Assembly: GCF_005233875.1 (NCBI RefSeq)
Contig: NZ_SZPZ01000004.1
Location: 558,001 to 622,000 of the forward strand
Direction of reading: 5' to 3'
Length of the DNA: 64,000 nt
Source: Kribbella jiaozuonensis
GTDB lineage: Bacteria > Actinomycetota > Actinomycetes > Propionibacteriales > Kribbellaceae
Below are positions 50,386 to 58,843 of the stretch, in pieces. A program made the translations under genes and the position numbers. How positions within the stretch are numbered: the stretch's first letter is position 1; every line of letters starts with the position of its first letter. The notes under the pieces were generated by a model, which saw nothing but the letters and a program-made list of their open reading frames with translations, did not search any database and was not told the origin of the DNA.

Positions 50386-53127
50386 TCAGCCGTCACTTTC
50401 GCTGGCCGGGATCACCGCACCCGGTACGTCGTTCGGCGCGACGATCTTGGTCTCGCCGGGGTACGGCGTGGACCAGTTGTGCGCCTCGTACCAGTCGAAG
50501 TGGTTCATCTGGGACGGGTTCGCGAAGTCGGCCTTCGCGTTCGGACCGGTGGTGCGCTGCTGGTCCTTCCACGCCGACCAGGTCGCCGCCATCGACTGCA
50601 TCCCGGCCGGGACCGTTGCCGTCGGCACCGGTGCCACGTTCGGGTTCTGCGCCGCCGGAACGTCGGCGCCACAGGTCGGCAGCGGGTTCACGCCGCCGGT
50701 CAGCGAGGTCCGGTTCGGGACCGCGGTGAACGGTGCGTTGTTCGGCTTGTTGGTGAACGCGCCGAACATCGGGGTGGCGGCGGTGTCCTTCTGGTTCATC
50801 GGGTGGATCCCGAGGATCTGCTCGATGGTCCGCATCATCGTGATCTGCGTGTAGTAGTGGCTGTCCGTGACGCCGTGCTGCGCGTACGGGCTGATGATCT
50901 GGATCGGCGCCCGGTGCCCGTCGACGTGGTCGAGACCGGCCTGCGAGTCGTCCTCGACGATGAAGATCGCCGAGTCCTTCCAGTACTTGCTGTGGGTGAT
51001 CGCGTCAACGGTCCGGCCGACGGCCAGGTCGTTGTCGGCCACCTGCGCCGGGCCGTTCGCGGTCCCGCCGGTGTGGTCGTTGGAGTACCAGAACATGTTC
51101 AGGTTGGCCGGACCGTTCTTCTTGAAGTCCTTCTCCCAGACCTGTTCCTTGTAGATGTCCGGCACCGTGGTGTCGAACTGCGGGAAGCCCTGGACGGCGA
51201 CCTTGTTCAGCGACGGGATCGCCGAGCCGACCTGGATCGGGTACTTGGTGTCGGCACCGGTCTGCATCTGCTTGGTGTCGCAGTACAGGTTCTGCCAGCT
51301 CGCGCCGGCCGGCTTCTGCTCGATCGACAGGAACTCACCGAAGTCCTTGACGGTCTTGCCGGCCGCCTGCGCGCCGGTCCAGATGAAGCCGCTCTTCTGG
51401 TGGCCGAGGGCATCGTTCTCGGTGTCGTAGCTGCGCAGGTACTCACCGGCCGAGGACTCGGTGTACTCCGGGTTGTCGGCCTGCATCAGCCAGTTGTGAC
51501 CCTCGGCGGAGTTCGTGCCGACGTCGTAGGTGTTGTCGTACAGCCCGAACTGCTTGGCCAGCGCGTGCTGGTTCGGCGTCACGTTCTCGCCGTACTGCGC
51601 GAGCGCCGGGTCGCCGTTGCCCTCCGGGATGTCGCCGTACACCTGGTCGTAGGTGCGGTTCTCCTTGACCAGCAGGAAGACGTGCTTGATCGTCGACGGG
51701 TCGCCGAGCTTGGCCGGAACCGCGACCGGCTTGCGGTGGCCCTTGTCGGTCGCGAGCTGCGCCGAACCCTTCGTCCAGCCGTTCTGCTCGAAGACCTGAC
51801 CGGTGTACTGCTTCTGGATGGCGTGGTCGTCGGGCAGCCGGAACTTGGTCAGGCTCGACGTGGTGTCGTGCGTGCCGCGACCGGCGGCGGTGGTGGTACG
51901 GCGGGCGTCGATGCCGCGGGTGTTCGACACCACGATGTCCTTGCCGACCTGGGCGAGCTCGGCCGGGAAGTAGTCGGTCGGGAGCAGGCCGACGTAGCTG
52001 ACCGGCTCCAGCGCGTTCTTGAACTTGTACACCGCGACCGCGTTGGCGCGGCCGAGCGACACCAGCAGGTGACCGTCATCGGTCAGCGTGATGCCGTTCG
52101 GCTCGTAGCCGACCGAGGCCTCCGGCCACGGCTGGGTGGCGATGGTCTGGGTGACCTTGCCCCAGCGGGTGTTGATCACCGAGACGGTGTTGCTGGAGGT
52201 GTTCGCGACGAACACGTTGCCGTTCTTGGCGTACACCGCGGTCGGGTGCAGACCCACCGGGATGCTGGCCACCGCGGCCGCCGGGTTCTTCAGATCGATC
52301 ACGCTGACCGTACCGGTCGTGGTGATCGAGTTCTGGTTCGCGACGACCGGCGTGCCGTACGAGTCGAGCGTCGTGTCGCCGGCCTTCGCGGTCCGGCCAC
52401 CCTCGTTGCTCACGTACAGCTTGTCGCCGACCATGACCATGCCGCGCGGAGCGTTGCCGGTCGCCCAGCTCTGCTTGATCGCACCGGTCGCGGCGTCGAT
52501 CGCGATGACGCGGTTCTGGCCGTTCACGGCGGAGTACACGGTGGAGCTGTCCGCCGAGAACACCGCCGCAGCCGCCAGCGAGTGCTTGGCGCCGTCGGCC
52601 GCGATCGGCACGAACGTCGGGTTCGCCAACGTGCCGTCCGAATTCACGGTGAACTTCCGGTAACCGTCGGTCTGCCCCAGCCAGACCTGCTTACCGTCCG
52701 GCGAGTACGTCGGACCTTCCTGGCCGATGTCGTTGCCGGGGATCTTGAGGTCGGCGGCGGCGTTGTTGCCGATGTACTGCTGGACCTTCCAGTTCTTCAG
52801 GTCGACGATCGCCAGCGCCATTCCGCCGTCGGTCACGCCTGCGGCCAGATGGGTGCCGTCCGGGCTCACCGTGGACGACATGATCTTGCCGTCCTGGAGC
52901 ACGAGGCGGTCGCCGATCGGCTTGATGTACTGGTCGGACGAGATGACCTGGCCCTTGTCGGTGACCTGGCCGACCTGCTCGTGTCCGAAGCCGGTTGTCG
53001 AGGCCACAGCGGTGCCTGCGAGGGCCACTGCAACAGCCGTAGTGCCTGCTGTTACCAGTGGTACTCTGCGCCGGAGGCGGCTCGACGAGCCCTTTTCGTC
53101 ACGCCTGCGGCGGCGTGTTACCTGCAT
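50386..53127 (-). CDS. Secreted beta-propeller phosphoesterase (PF04185-type C-terminus)
   Basis: A 913-residue exported protein. N-terminal signal (after a basic RRRR start, residues ~1-42), a YncE-like beta-propeller at about 45-440 with repeated strands such as GTVSVIDLKNPAAAVASIPV and NTVSVINTRWGKVTQTIATQ, and a phosphoesterase domain of the phospholipase C/acid phosphatase superfamily from about 480 (IKHVFLLVKENRTYDQVYGD, TNSAEGHNWLMQAD, SAIFIVEDDSQAGLDHVDGH). The substrate is unknown. It starts 24 bp after the ABC permease stop, on the same strand. Confidence 0.85.
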   Translation of the reverse strand: MQVTRRRRRDEKGSSSRLRRRVPLVTAGTTAVAVALAGTAVASTTGFGHEQVGQVTDKGQVISSDQYIKPIGDRLVLQDGKIMSSTVSPDGTHLAAGVTDGGMALAIVDLKNWKVQQYIGNNAAADLKIPGNDIGQEGPTYSPDGKQVWLGQTDGYRKFTVNSDGTLANPTFVPIAADGAKHSLAAAAVFSADSSTVYSAVNGQNRVIAIDAATGAIKQSWATGNAPRGMVMVGDKLYVSNEGGRTAKAGDTTLDSYGTPVVANQNSITTTGTVSVIDLKNPAAAVASIPVGLHPTAVYAKNGNVFVANTSSNTVSVINTRWGKVTQTIATQPWPEASVGYEPNGITLTDDGHLLVSLGRANAVAVYKFKNALEPVSYVGLLPTDYFPAELAQVGKDIVVSNTRGIDARRTTTAAGRGTHDTTSSLTKFRLPDDHAIQKQYTGQVFEQNGWTKGSAQLATDKGHRKPVAVPAKLGDPSTIKHVFLLVKENRTYDQVYGDIPEGNGDPALAQYGENVTPNQHALAKQFGLYDNTYDVGTNSAEGHNWLMQADNPEYTESSAGEYLRSYDTENDALGHQKSGFIWTGAQAAGKTVKDFGEFLSIEQKPAGASWQNLYCDTKQMQTGADTKYPIQVGSAIPSLNKVAVQGFPQFDTTVPDIYKEQVWEKDFKKNGPANLNMFWYSNDHTGGTANGPAQVADNDLAVGRTVDAITHSKYWKDSAIFIVEDDSQAGLDHVDGHRAPIQIISPYAQHGVTDSHYYTQITMMRTIEQILGIHPMNQKDTAATPMFGAFTNKPNNAPFTAVPNRTSLTGGVNPLPTCGADVPAAQNPNVAPVPTATVPAGMQSMAATWSAWKDQQRTTGPNAKADFANPSQMNHFDWYEAHNWSTPYPGETKIVAPNDVPGAVIPASESDG

Positions 53128-53151
53128 GGGAGCTATCCCTTCGGGTTGGTC

Positions 53152-54498
53152 TTACTTGGCAGGTAGCAGTTCGATGTTGCCGTCGAACTGCCACAGTGGG
53201 TTCGGTTCGTCTCCCGACGGGGTCCGGACCAGGAAGAAGCCATTCACTTCTTTCGGTCCGTCCCCGTCGGACACGTACCGACCGAGTGGGTTGATGTCGA
53301 GCTGGTAGATCGCCGAGCCGGCGGCCTGCACCCCCGGGATGTGCCAGCTCACGACGCACCGCCAGTCGTTGCCGGGCCCCTGCGCGGCGACCTGGTCGCC
53401 GCCCTTGGTGCACTCGGCCGCGCTCTGCAGCTGCTCCTCGGTGACATCGGCCCGATTGAGCTGCTTGGTCTGCAGGCGGTAGAGATGGGCGAACTCGGTC
53501 GCGACGGCCTTCTGCACCTTGTCCTGGTCGATGCCCGAACCGAAGCCGCTCACCGGAGCGATGACCGCGGTGCTGACGACGAGCAGTCCGACGAGGGGCA
53601 GTAGGCCGGCCGTCACCGCCAGCCGGCCGGAGCCGTCGTGGGTCGGGTTGGTGAAGTCACGCCGTACGAAGAGGAAGTACGCCAGGCCGGTCGCGACGAT
53701 CGCCCAGACCAGGCTGACCGCGACTCCGATCAGCAAGGGTCCGAGCTGGGCCGGGCTGGTGAAGAGGCCGTTCCAGCTGATGAAGGCGTAGCCGGGAAGA
53801 GCGAGGCGGAAGGCGACCGGGACCGGGAGCTGCTGGACGATCTGCATCGCCAGGGCGACCACTGCCGGGAGTAGCAGACCCATCGGCGAGCGGCCGAGGG
53901 CGACCGAGCCGAGCAGGCCGATCGCGGCGAGGGCGAGGGTCGGTGCGAGTGCACACAGCCAGGCGAGGAGGACCGCCCCGGCCGCGTGCCCCGGCGAGAG
54001 CATGTGCCCGTCGAGACCGATCAGCTCGCGGTTGCCGACCACCAGCAGGCCACTGGTCGTGCTGGACACGACCAGCCCGATCACCAGCAGGAGGATCACG
54101 GTCAGACTGGACAGTGCTTTCGAGACGAAGATGCGGCGCGGCGAACGGACCGCCACCAGCAGGTGTCGCCAGGTGCCGAGCCGGTCCTCGGACGCGAACA
54201 CGTCACCGGCGATCAGCGACGTCAGCAGCGGCAGCGCCCACGATCCCGAGAAGCCGAGCAGGACAAGGGGCCCGGCCCATCCGGTCGCGTGCATCATCCG
54301 GCCGAACAGCGTGTCGACCGGGAGCGAGGCCTGCTGGCTGATGATGGCGACGAAGGCCGCCGGGGCCAGCCAGCACGCGATGATCAGAACGCGGACCCGC
54401 CACTGCGAGAGCAGCTTGACGAGCTCGAAGCGGTAGCCGCGGACTACTGAGACCTTGCGCGCGACAGGCGCGTCGACGGTGGCGGCGGTGGCCGTCAT
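53152..54498 (-). CDS. ABC-2 type transporter permease with extracytoplasmic C-domain
   Basis: A 448-residue membrane protein with about six membrane segments in residues 35-300 (VRVLIIACWLAPAAFVAIIS, AGAVLLAWLCALAPTLALAA, LGPLLIGVAVSLVWAIVATG), then a ~130-residue polar C-terminal part with a Cys pair (AAECTKGGDQ and WRCVVSWHIPG). The partner ATPase gene ends at the base where this gene begins (TGATG overlap). The extra C-terminal domain is unusual for ABC-2 permeases and may contact the phosphoesterase encoded next. Confidence 0.85.
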   Translation of the reverse strand: MTATAATVDAPVARKVSVVRGYRFELVKLLSQWRVRVLIIACWLAPAAFVAIISQQASLPVDTLFGRMMHATGWAGPLVLLGFSGSWALPLLTSLIAGDVFASEDRLGTWRHLLVAVRSPRRIFVSKALSSLTVILLLVIGLVVSSTTSGLLVVGNRELIGLDGHMLSPGHAAGAVLLAWLCALAPTLALAAIGLLGSVALGRSPMGLLLPAVVALAMQIVQQLPVPVAFRLALPGYAFISWNGLFTSPAQLGPLLIGVAVSLVWAIVATGLAYFLFVRRDFTNPTHDGSGRLAVTAGLLPLVGLLVVSTAVIAPVSGFGSGIDQDKVQKAVATEFAHLYRLQTKQLNRADVTEEQLQSAAECTKGGDQVAAQGPGNDWRCVVSWHIPGVQAAGSAIYQLDINPLGRYVSDGDGPKEVNGFFLVRTPSGDEPNPLWQFDGNIELLPAK

Positions 54499-55436
54499 CA
54501 GTTGTTCTCCTGCTGCTCGGTGAGGGCCAGGAACGCGGCTTCGAGGGGCGAGACGACCGGCGCGAGTTCGCGTACGGCGATGTCGTCCTGGACGAGCTGC
54601 TTCACGAACTCGTCCAGCGCCGGGATCGTCGCGGAGATGACCAGCAACTCGACGCCGTCCTTGACGGTCTCGTCGTCGCGCAGCCGCACGCCGTTGGTCT
54701 GGCGGGCGAGCCGGCGCGCGGCTGCCGGGTTCGACGTGACGACGCGGTACTCGAGCTCGCTGTCCTCAGAGGCCAGCTTGCTGATCGGTCCGGAGAACGC
54801 GACCCGTCCGGTCGACAGGATCGTCACGTCGGAGCAGAGCTGCTCGACGTCGTCCATCCGGTGGCTGGAGAGCATGACCGCCGTGCCGTTCGCGGCCAGG
54901 CGGGTGAGTACGCCGTACACATGCTTCTTGCCGGCTGGGTCGAGGCCGTTGGAGGGCTCGTCGAGGATCAGCAGACGGGGCTTGGTGAGGAGGGCGGCGG
55001 CGAGACCGAGTCGTTGGCGCATGCCGAGCGAGAAGCCGCGGACGCGGTCGTCGGCCACATCGGTGAGGCCGACCTGGGCGATGACCTCGCCGATGTTCAT
55101 CGTCTGCGTCTCGTCACCGCGGAGCGCGGCCAGCGCGGCGAGGTTCTGTTTGGCGGTCATCGACGGGTACAGGCCGGGACCGTCGACGAAGCCGGCGACC
55201 CCTTCCGGTACGGCGAGGGCTCGGCCGACCGGCGTACCGAGGATTTCGAGCGTGCCGCGGTCGGCGACGGCGAGACCGAGCAGCAGGCCGAGGAGTGTGG
55301 TCTTGCCGGCCCCGTTGGGTCCGACCACTCCATGGATCTGGCCTGGTGCGACGTCGAGGTCGACGCCGTCGAGCGCGACGACCTCACCGAAGTACTTGGT
55401 GATTCCGCGGGCACGGACAGCGGGCGGTGTGTCCAT
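54498..55436 (-). CDS. ABC transporter ATP-binding protein
   Basis: A 312-residue ATPase of the ABC-2 (DrrA/CcmA-like) exporter type: Walker A GPNGAGKTTLLGLLLG near 38-53, signature FSLGMRQRLGLAAALL, Walker B LLILDEPSNGLDP, switch HRMDDVEQLC-type SSHRM. A C-terminal regulatory extension follows (about 220-312). ATG 55436 follows a TAATGT -10-like element after only 7 bases, so the message may be leaderless. First gene of an apparent five-gene operon. Confidence 0.92.
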   Translation of the reverse strand: MDTPPAVRARGITKYFGEVVALDGVDLDVAPGQIHGVVGPNGAGKTTLLGLLLGLAVADRGTLEILGTPVGRALAVPEGVAGFVDGPGLYPSMTAKQNLAALAALRGDETQTMNIGEVIAQVGLTDVADDRVRGFSLGMRQRLGLAAALLTKPRLLILDEPSNGLDPAGKKHVYGVLTRLAANGTAVMLSSHRMDDVEQLCSDVTILSTGRVAFSGPISKLASEDSELEYRVVTSNPAAARRLARQTNGVRLRDDETVKDGVELLVISATIPALDEFVKQLVQDDIAVRELAPVVSPLEAAFLALTEQQENN

Positions 55437-55443
55437 GGTTAAT

Positions 55444-55449
55444 ACATTA
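55444..55449 (-). promoter_or_regulatory. -10 element of a probable leaderless promoter
   Basis: TAATGT on the minus strand, 7 bases before the ATG at 55436, in an AT-rich patch (55439-55460). A start point at or next to the ATG would give a leaderless message, common in actinobacteria. A -35 is not clear. Confidence 0.45.
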
Positions 55450-55536
55450 GAAAGCGATGTACGGTCAGGTGAAGACCGAAGGTAAACAAATGGCGAACTG
55501 AATGCAGATCTTGTTGCCGAACCTCTCAGCGGTCTC

Positions 55537-56553
55537 TCAGCGGCGGGCGTCCTGAGGCACGTACTGGAAGGTCGGGCCGGCCGTGGTGTGGTCGTCCTCG
55601 CTCAGCTGCATGAGTTTGAGGGCCTCGGCCTTGAGGGCGAACATCGCGCGGACGGAGTCGCGGATCAGCGTCGGCTCGCCGGTGAACGCCTGCTCCAGAA
55701 GGTACAGCAGCGTGCAGTAGGAGTCGTCGAACTCCTCCTGCGCGGCGCGGATCTGCGCGTTGTCGGACCGGTGCGGGTTCGGCTGCATCGGGGACACACC
55801 GGTCAGGTCCACCGCGACCGGCTCACCTGTCGGACCGGACGCGGGGGTGTCGCCGCGCTGGTAGCGCCTGCCGAGCTTCAGCTCCATGAACCGGAAGTAG
55901 TGCGCGACCTCGTCGCGGTCGGGGTGGAAGATGTCGTGGTCGCCGTCCCAGACCTCGCCGCGCGAGGTCCCCTCCCCCTGCTCGACGATCTCCTCCAGCG
56001 CGGCCAGCGCCGACTTGAGATCGGTGATGGGTTGCACGGTGCCGCCGGTGTGATGGAACGGTCCCGCCGTCACCTGACGTGCGAGGTCGCCGGAGAAGAC
56101 CTTGTCCTCGCCGAGCGTCTCGCACAGGTACCGCAGACCTTCCTCGATCGCGTCGTAGAACTGCCCGATCGTCTCGTAGTGGTCGCTCTCCGCCGGTGAT
56201 CCCGGCGCCTCGGGCTTCTCCAGCCGCAGGAACATCTCCAACGCATCCGGCCCGAACGGCAACAGCGACAGCTCGACCTGGCCGTGCGGCAACCGGCGCG
56301 GGTACCCCGGCAGCATGCCCGGGTAGTCCAGCCGCGGCTCACCACCGACGGCGTTCAACAGGTTCGACGCCAGCGAGAGGTGAATCATCTCCTCGACGAA
56401 CACGCTGCTCACCAACTCGACCGCATCCGGGTTCCGCGCCGGGTCCAACGAGTACAAGGCACACAGGTACGGCGGAAGCGTCGCGTGCTCAAGCTCGATC
56501 GCCCACTGCAGGTGCTGCTGAAGACTGTCGATGGTCCCGATGTGCTGGTTCAT
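55537..56553 (-). CDS. VioB-like ferritin-fold protein (iminophenyl-pyruvate synthase family)
   Basis: A 338-residue protein with the PF12902 ferritin-like domain found at the C-terminus of VioB: LQWAIELEHATLPPYLCALY (ExxH) and VSSVFVEEMIHLSLASNLLN (second ExxH, EEMIH), which are metal ligands, then PHGQVELSLLPFG. VioB/RebD/StaD make indole dimers, but stand-alone proteins of this fold are widespread and have no proven function. No tryptophan oxidase partner is present here. ATG 56553 was preferred to a frame extension to 56688 that would cover the divergent cupin promoter. Confidence 0.83.
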   Translation of the reverse strand: MNQHIGTIDSLQQHLQWAIELEHATLPPYLCALYSLDPARNPDAVELVSSVFVEEMIHLSLASNLLNAVGGEPRLDYPGMLPGYPRRLPHGQVELSLLPFGPDALEMFLRLEKPEAPGSPAESDHYETIGQFYDAIEEGLRYLCETLGEDKVFSGDLARQVTAGPFHHTGGTVQPITDLKSALAALEEIVEQGEGTSRGEVWDGDHDIFHPDRDEVAHYFRFMELKLGRRYQRGDTPASGPTGEPVAVDLTGVSPMQPNPHRSDNAQIRAAQEEFDDSYCTLLYLLEQAFTGEPTLIRDSVRAMFALKAEALKLMQLSEDDHTTAGPTFQYVPQDARR

Positions 56554-56582
56554 ACCCACAGAGACAGGACAGCGGCATCGCG

Positions 56583-56613
56583 TGTGACCGTCACAACCGA
56601 CCTGGCTGGTCGG
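56583..56613. promoter_or_regulatory. Paired palindromes in the VioB-like/cupin divergent region
   Basis: Two adjacent symmetric elements: the 13-bp palindrome TGTGACCGTCACA (56583-56595) and CCGACC/GGTCGG with a 5-base centre (56597-56613). They lie between the divergent starts at 56553 and 56655 and could be operators. No regulator gene adjoins. Confidence 0.5.
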
Positions 56614-56654
56614 TCTTTCCAGGGAGACCGCATCCAACGGGAAGGTGAGCTTCG

Positions 56655-57068
56655 ATGACCGACACGACCGAACAACGCTCCACCGCATGGCAGACCGCGC
56701 TGACGATGCTGCAGGAGGTCGAGCCGCCGTTCGTTCCCGAAGGCTTCCACGTGATGACCGTGGTGGTCGAGTATCCGGCCGGGGACCCGGGCGCGCCGCC
56801 GCACCGCCACTCCGGGCCGGCCTTCGGGTACGTCGTCGAGGGCGAGATGCTGTTCGAGCTCGAGGGTGAGCCGCCGCGGGTGATCAAGGCTGGTGAGTCG
56901 TTCTGGGAGCCGGGCGGCGACGTCATCCACTACCAGGACGGCAACAATCGGTCGGACGTGCCTGTGAGGTTCACGGTGACGATGTTGTGCGCGCCCGGGC
57001 AGGAGATGTTCGTGCTGGTGCCTGAGGACGAGCTGACTGCTCGCGCGGACCGACGGGCTCAGCGGTAG
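56655..57068 (+). CDS. Cupin domain protein
   Basis: A 137-residue single cupin. Motif 1 is PPHRHSGPAFGYVVEGEM (two His and a Glu metal ligands) and motif 2 is GGDVIHYQDGNN with His. It probably binds a metal in the cytoplasm; it may be a dioxygenase-like or a sensor. GGAAGG precedes ATG 56655. It overlaps the convergent ABC gene by 10 bp. Confidence 0.88.
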   Translation: MTDTTEQRSTAWQTALTMLQEVEPPFVPEGFHVMTVVVEYPAGDPGAPPHRHSGPAFGYVVEGEMLFELEGEPPRVIKAGESFWEPGGDVIHYQDGNNRSDVPVRFTVTMLCAPGQEMFVLVPEDELTARADRRAQR

Positions 57069-58843
57069 GCGCGGGCCTGGAGTTCGAAGAGTTCGGCGTA
57101 GCGGCCGCCGGCGGCGAGGAGGTCGGGGTGGGTGCCGAACTCTTCGACCCGGCCGTTGTGCATGACGACGATCAGGTCGGCCATCCGTACGGTCGAGAAG
57201 CGGTGTGAGACCAGAACGGTAATGCCGCCGGTCTCGGAGGCGGCGACCTTGGCGGCCTCGGCGTACTGCTCATAGAGCCGGTGTTCCGCCTCCGGGTCGA
57301 GCGCTGCGGTGGGCTCGTCGAGCAGCAACAGCAGCGGGCGTTCGCGCATGAACGCACGGGCCAGCGCGAGCCGCTGCCACTGCCCGCCGGACAGCTCGAC
57401 GCCGTCGGTGAACTTCTTGCCCAGCTGCGTGTCCAACCCATGCGGCAACCCGGCGATCACCGACTCCGCATCACCGCGCAGGATCGCGGTGTGTACGGCG
57501 TCCTCGTCGCCGGCCCGCGCGACATCGCCGATCGCGACGACCTCTCGCGCGGTCAGCTCGAACTTCACGAAGTCCTGGAACCCGGCCGAGAGCTGTGATC
57601 GCCAGTCGTCCGGCTGGATCGTCGCCAGGTCCACGCCGTCGACCAGGATGCTTCCGGTCGTCGGGTCGTACATCCGCGCGAGCAGCTTGACCAGGGTCGT
57701 CTTACCGGCGCCGTTCTCCCCCACCAGCGCGACCGCCGCACCGGCCGGCAGGGTCAGGCTGATGTCGCTGAGGACCGCGGATTCCGAACCAGGGTAGGAG
57801 AATCCGACGTTCCGCAGCTCGATGCCCGAGGTGAGTCGCTCCGGCGCAGGCGTCGCGCTCGAGCGCCACGAGTTCTGCTTCGCGTACTCACGCAGCCAGT
57901 CGTACCGGCTGAAGCTGCGCACGACCTCGCCGACCCAGTACACGTTCTGCGCGATACCGCCGGTCATCTGATCGACCTGTGGCGCAAGCAGCAGCACGAG
58001 TACGACGTCGCCCGCCGTGGCCTGACCGTTCCGCGCGCGGGCGATCACCCACACGATCGCCGCGGCGTACGCGAGACCGAACACGAGCCGCACCGAGCCG
58101 TCGACCTTGCCACCCCAGCGGGCAGCCGCGACGCGACGCTCGAACCGCTCGGTCTGCAACGCGAAGATCTTGTCCAGCAAGACCTTCCCGAGCCCGAACA
58201 CCCGCAACTCGAGACCGGTCCGCGGATCCTTCGCCACCTCGATCAGCCGGTCGACCAGCCGCTCCTGCGGCAGCGAATCCTCCCAGGCCTTCTGCTGCCG
58301 CGTGCTGCTCAGGTACGCCGACCAGATGCGCGCGCAGCCGAGCAACGGGAGAACGAGCAGCAGCGGATGCACCGACCCGAGCAGCGTCAACACGGTCGCG
58401 GTGTTGGTCACCGTGGCGAACGCCCACAGCAGCACCTCGGCGCCGACGCCCATCCGCCACGCACGCTCGCGCACCAACTCGAGCCGGTCCGCGACATCGG
58501 GCCGCTCGTGATGCGTCAGCCCGGGGATCCCGGTCGTCACGTCGAGCAGGTCCGCGTGCACGCGACCGGCCATCCGCTCCTGCGCGGTGTCCTGCAGCGG
58601 CCAGCCCAGTCCGTCCGCGACGAACGAGACCGCGAGGCCGCCGATGATGATCCCGATGCCGAGGGCGATCGTGCTCGACTGGTCCGACGCGATCCCGTCG
58701 ACGAGCCGGCTCACGCCGTACGTCTGGGTCGGTGCGGTGATGGCGCGGGCCGCGACGAGGACGGCCGAGATCGTCATCAGCCCCGGCGCGGCGCGGAACG
58801 ACGTACTCAGCCAGAGCCAGAGGGTGCGGTACGTCTTAGGCAT
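57059..58843 (-). CDS. ABC exporter half-transporter (permease-ATPase fusion) 2
   Basis: A 594-residue protein with an N-terminal membrane domain of about six helices (about 20-320) and a C-terminal ATPase: Walker A GENGAGKTTLVKLLARM, signature LSGGQWQRLALARAFM, Walker B LLLLLDEPTAALDP, H-loop SHRFST. ATG 58843 (MPKTYRTLWLWLSTSF) overlaps the stop of the upstream half-transporter by 8 bp, so the two probably pair as a heterodimer. Substrate unknown. Confidence 0.92.
   Translation of the reverse strand: MPKTYRTLWLWLSTSFRAAPGLMTISAVLVAARAITAPTQTYGVSRLVDGIASDQSSTIALGIGIIIGGLAVSFVADGLGWPLQDTAQERMAGRVHADLLDVTTGIPGLTHHERPDVADRLELVRERAWRMGVGAEVLLWAFATVTNTATVLTLLGSVHPLLLVLPLLGCARIWSAYLSSTRQQKAWEDSLPQERLVDRLIEVAKDPRTGLELRVFGLGKVLLDKIFALQTERFERRVAAARWGGKVDGSVRLVFGLAYAAAIVWVIARARNGQATAGDVVLVLLLAPQVDQMTGGIAQNVYWVGEVVRSFSRYDWLREYAKQNSWRSSATPAPERLTSGIELRNVGFSYPGSESAVLSDISLTLPAGAAVALVGENGAGKTTLVKLLARMYDPTTGSILVDGVDLATIQPDDWRSQLSAGFQDFVKFELTAREVVAIGDVARAGDEDAVHTAILRGDAESVIAGLPHGLDTQLGKKFTDGVELSGGQWQRLALARAFMRERPLLLLLDEPTAALDPEAEHRLYEQYAEAAKVAASETGGITVLVSHRFSTVRMADLIVVMHNGRVEEFGTHPDLLAAGGRYAELFELQARAYR

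Noticed and set aside
49774..53166. An 1130-codon plus-strand frame opposite the phosphoesterase and nuclease genes
   Set aside because: Shadow frame rich in Arg, Val and Asp with no recognisable domain; the minus-strand genes have signal peptide, propeller and catalytic motifs.
55537..57068. A bisindole (violacein/rebeccamycin-like) gene cluster around the VioB-like gene
   Set aside because: There is no tryptophan oxidase, P450 or flavin oxygenase gene nearby, and the fold is common outside such pathways.
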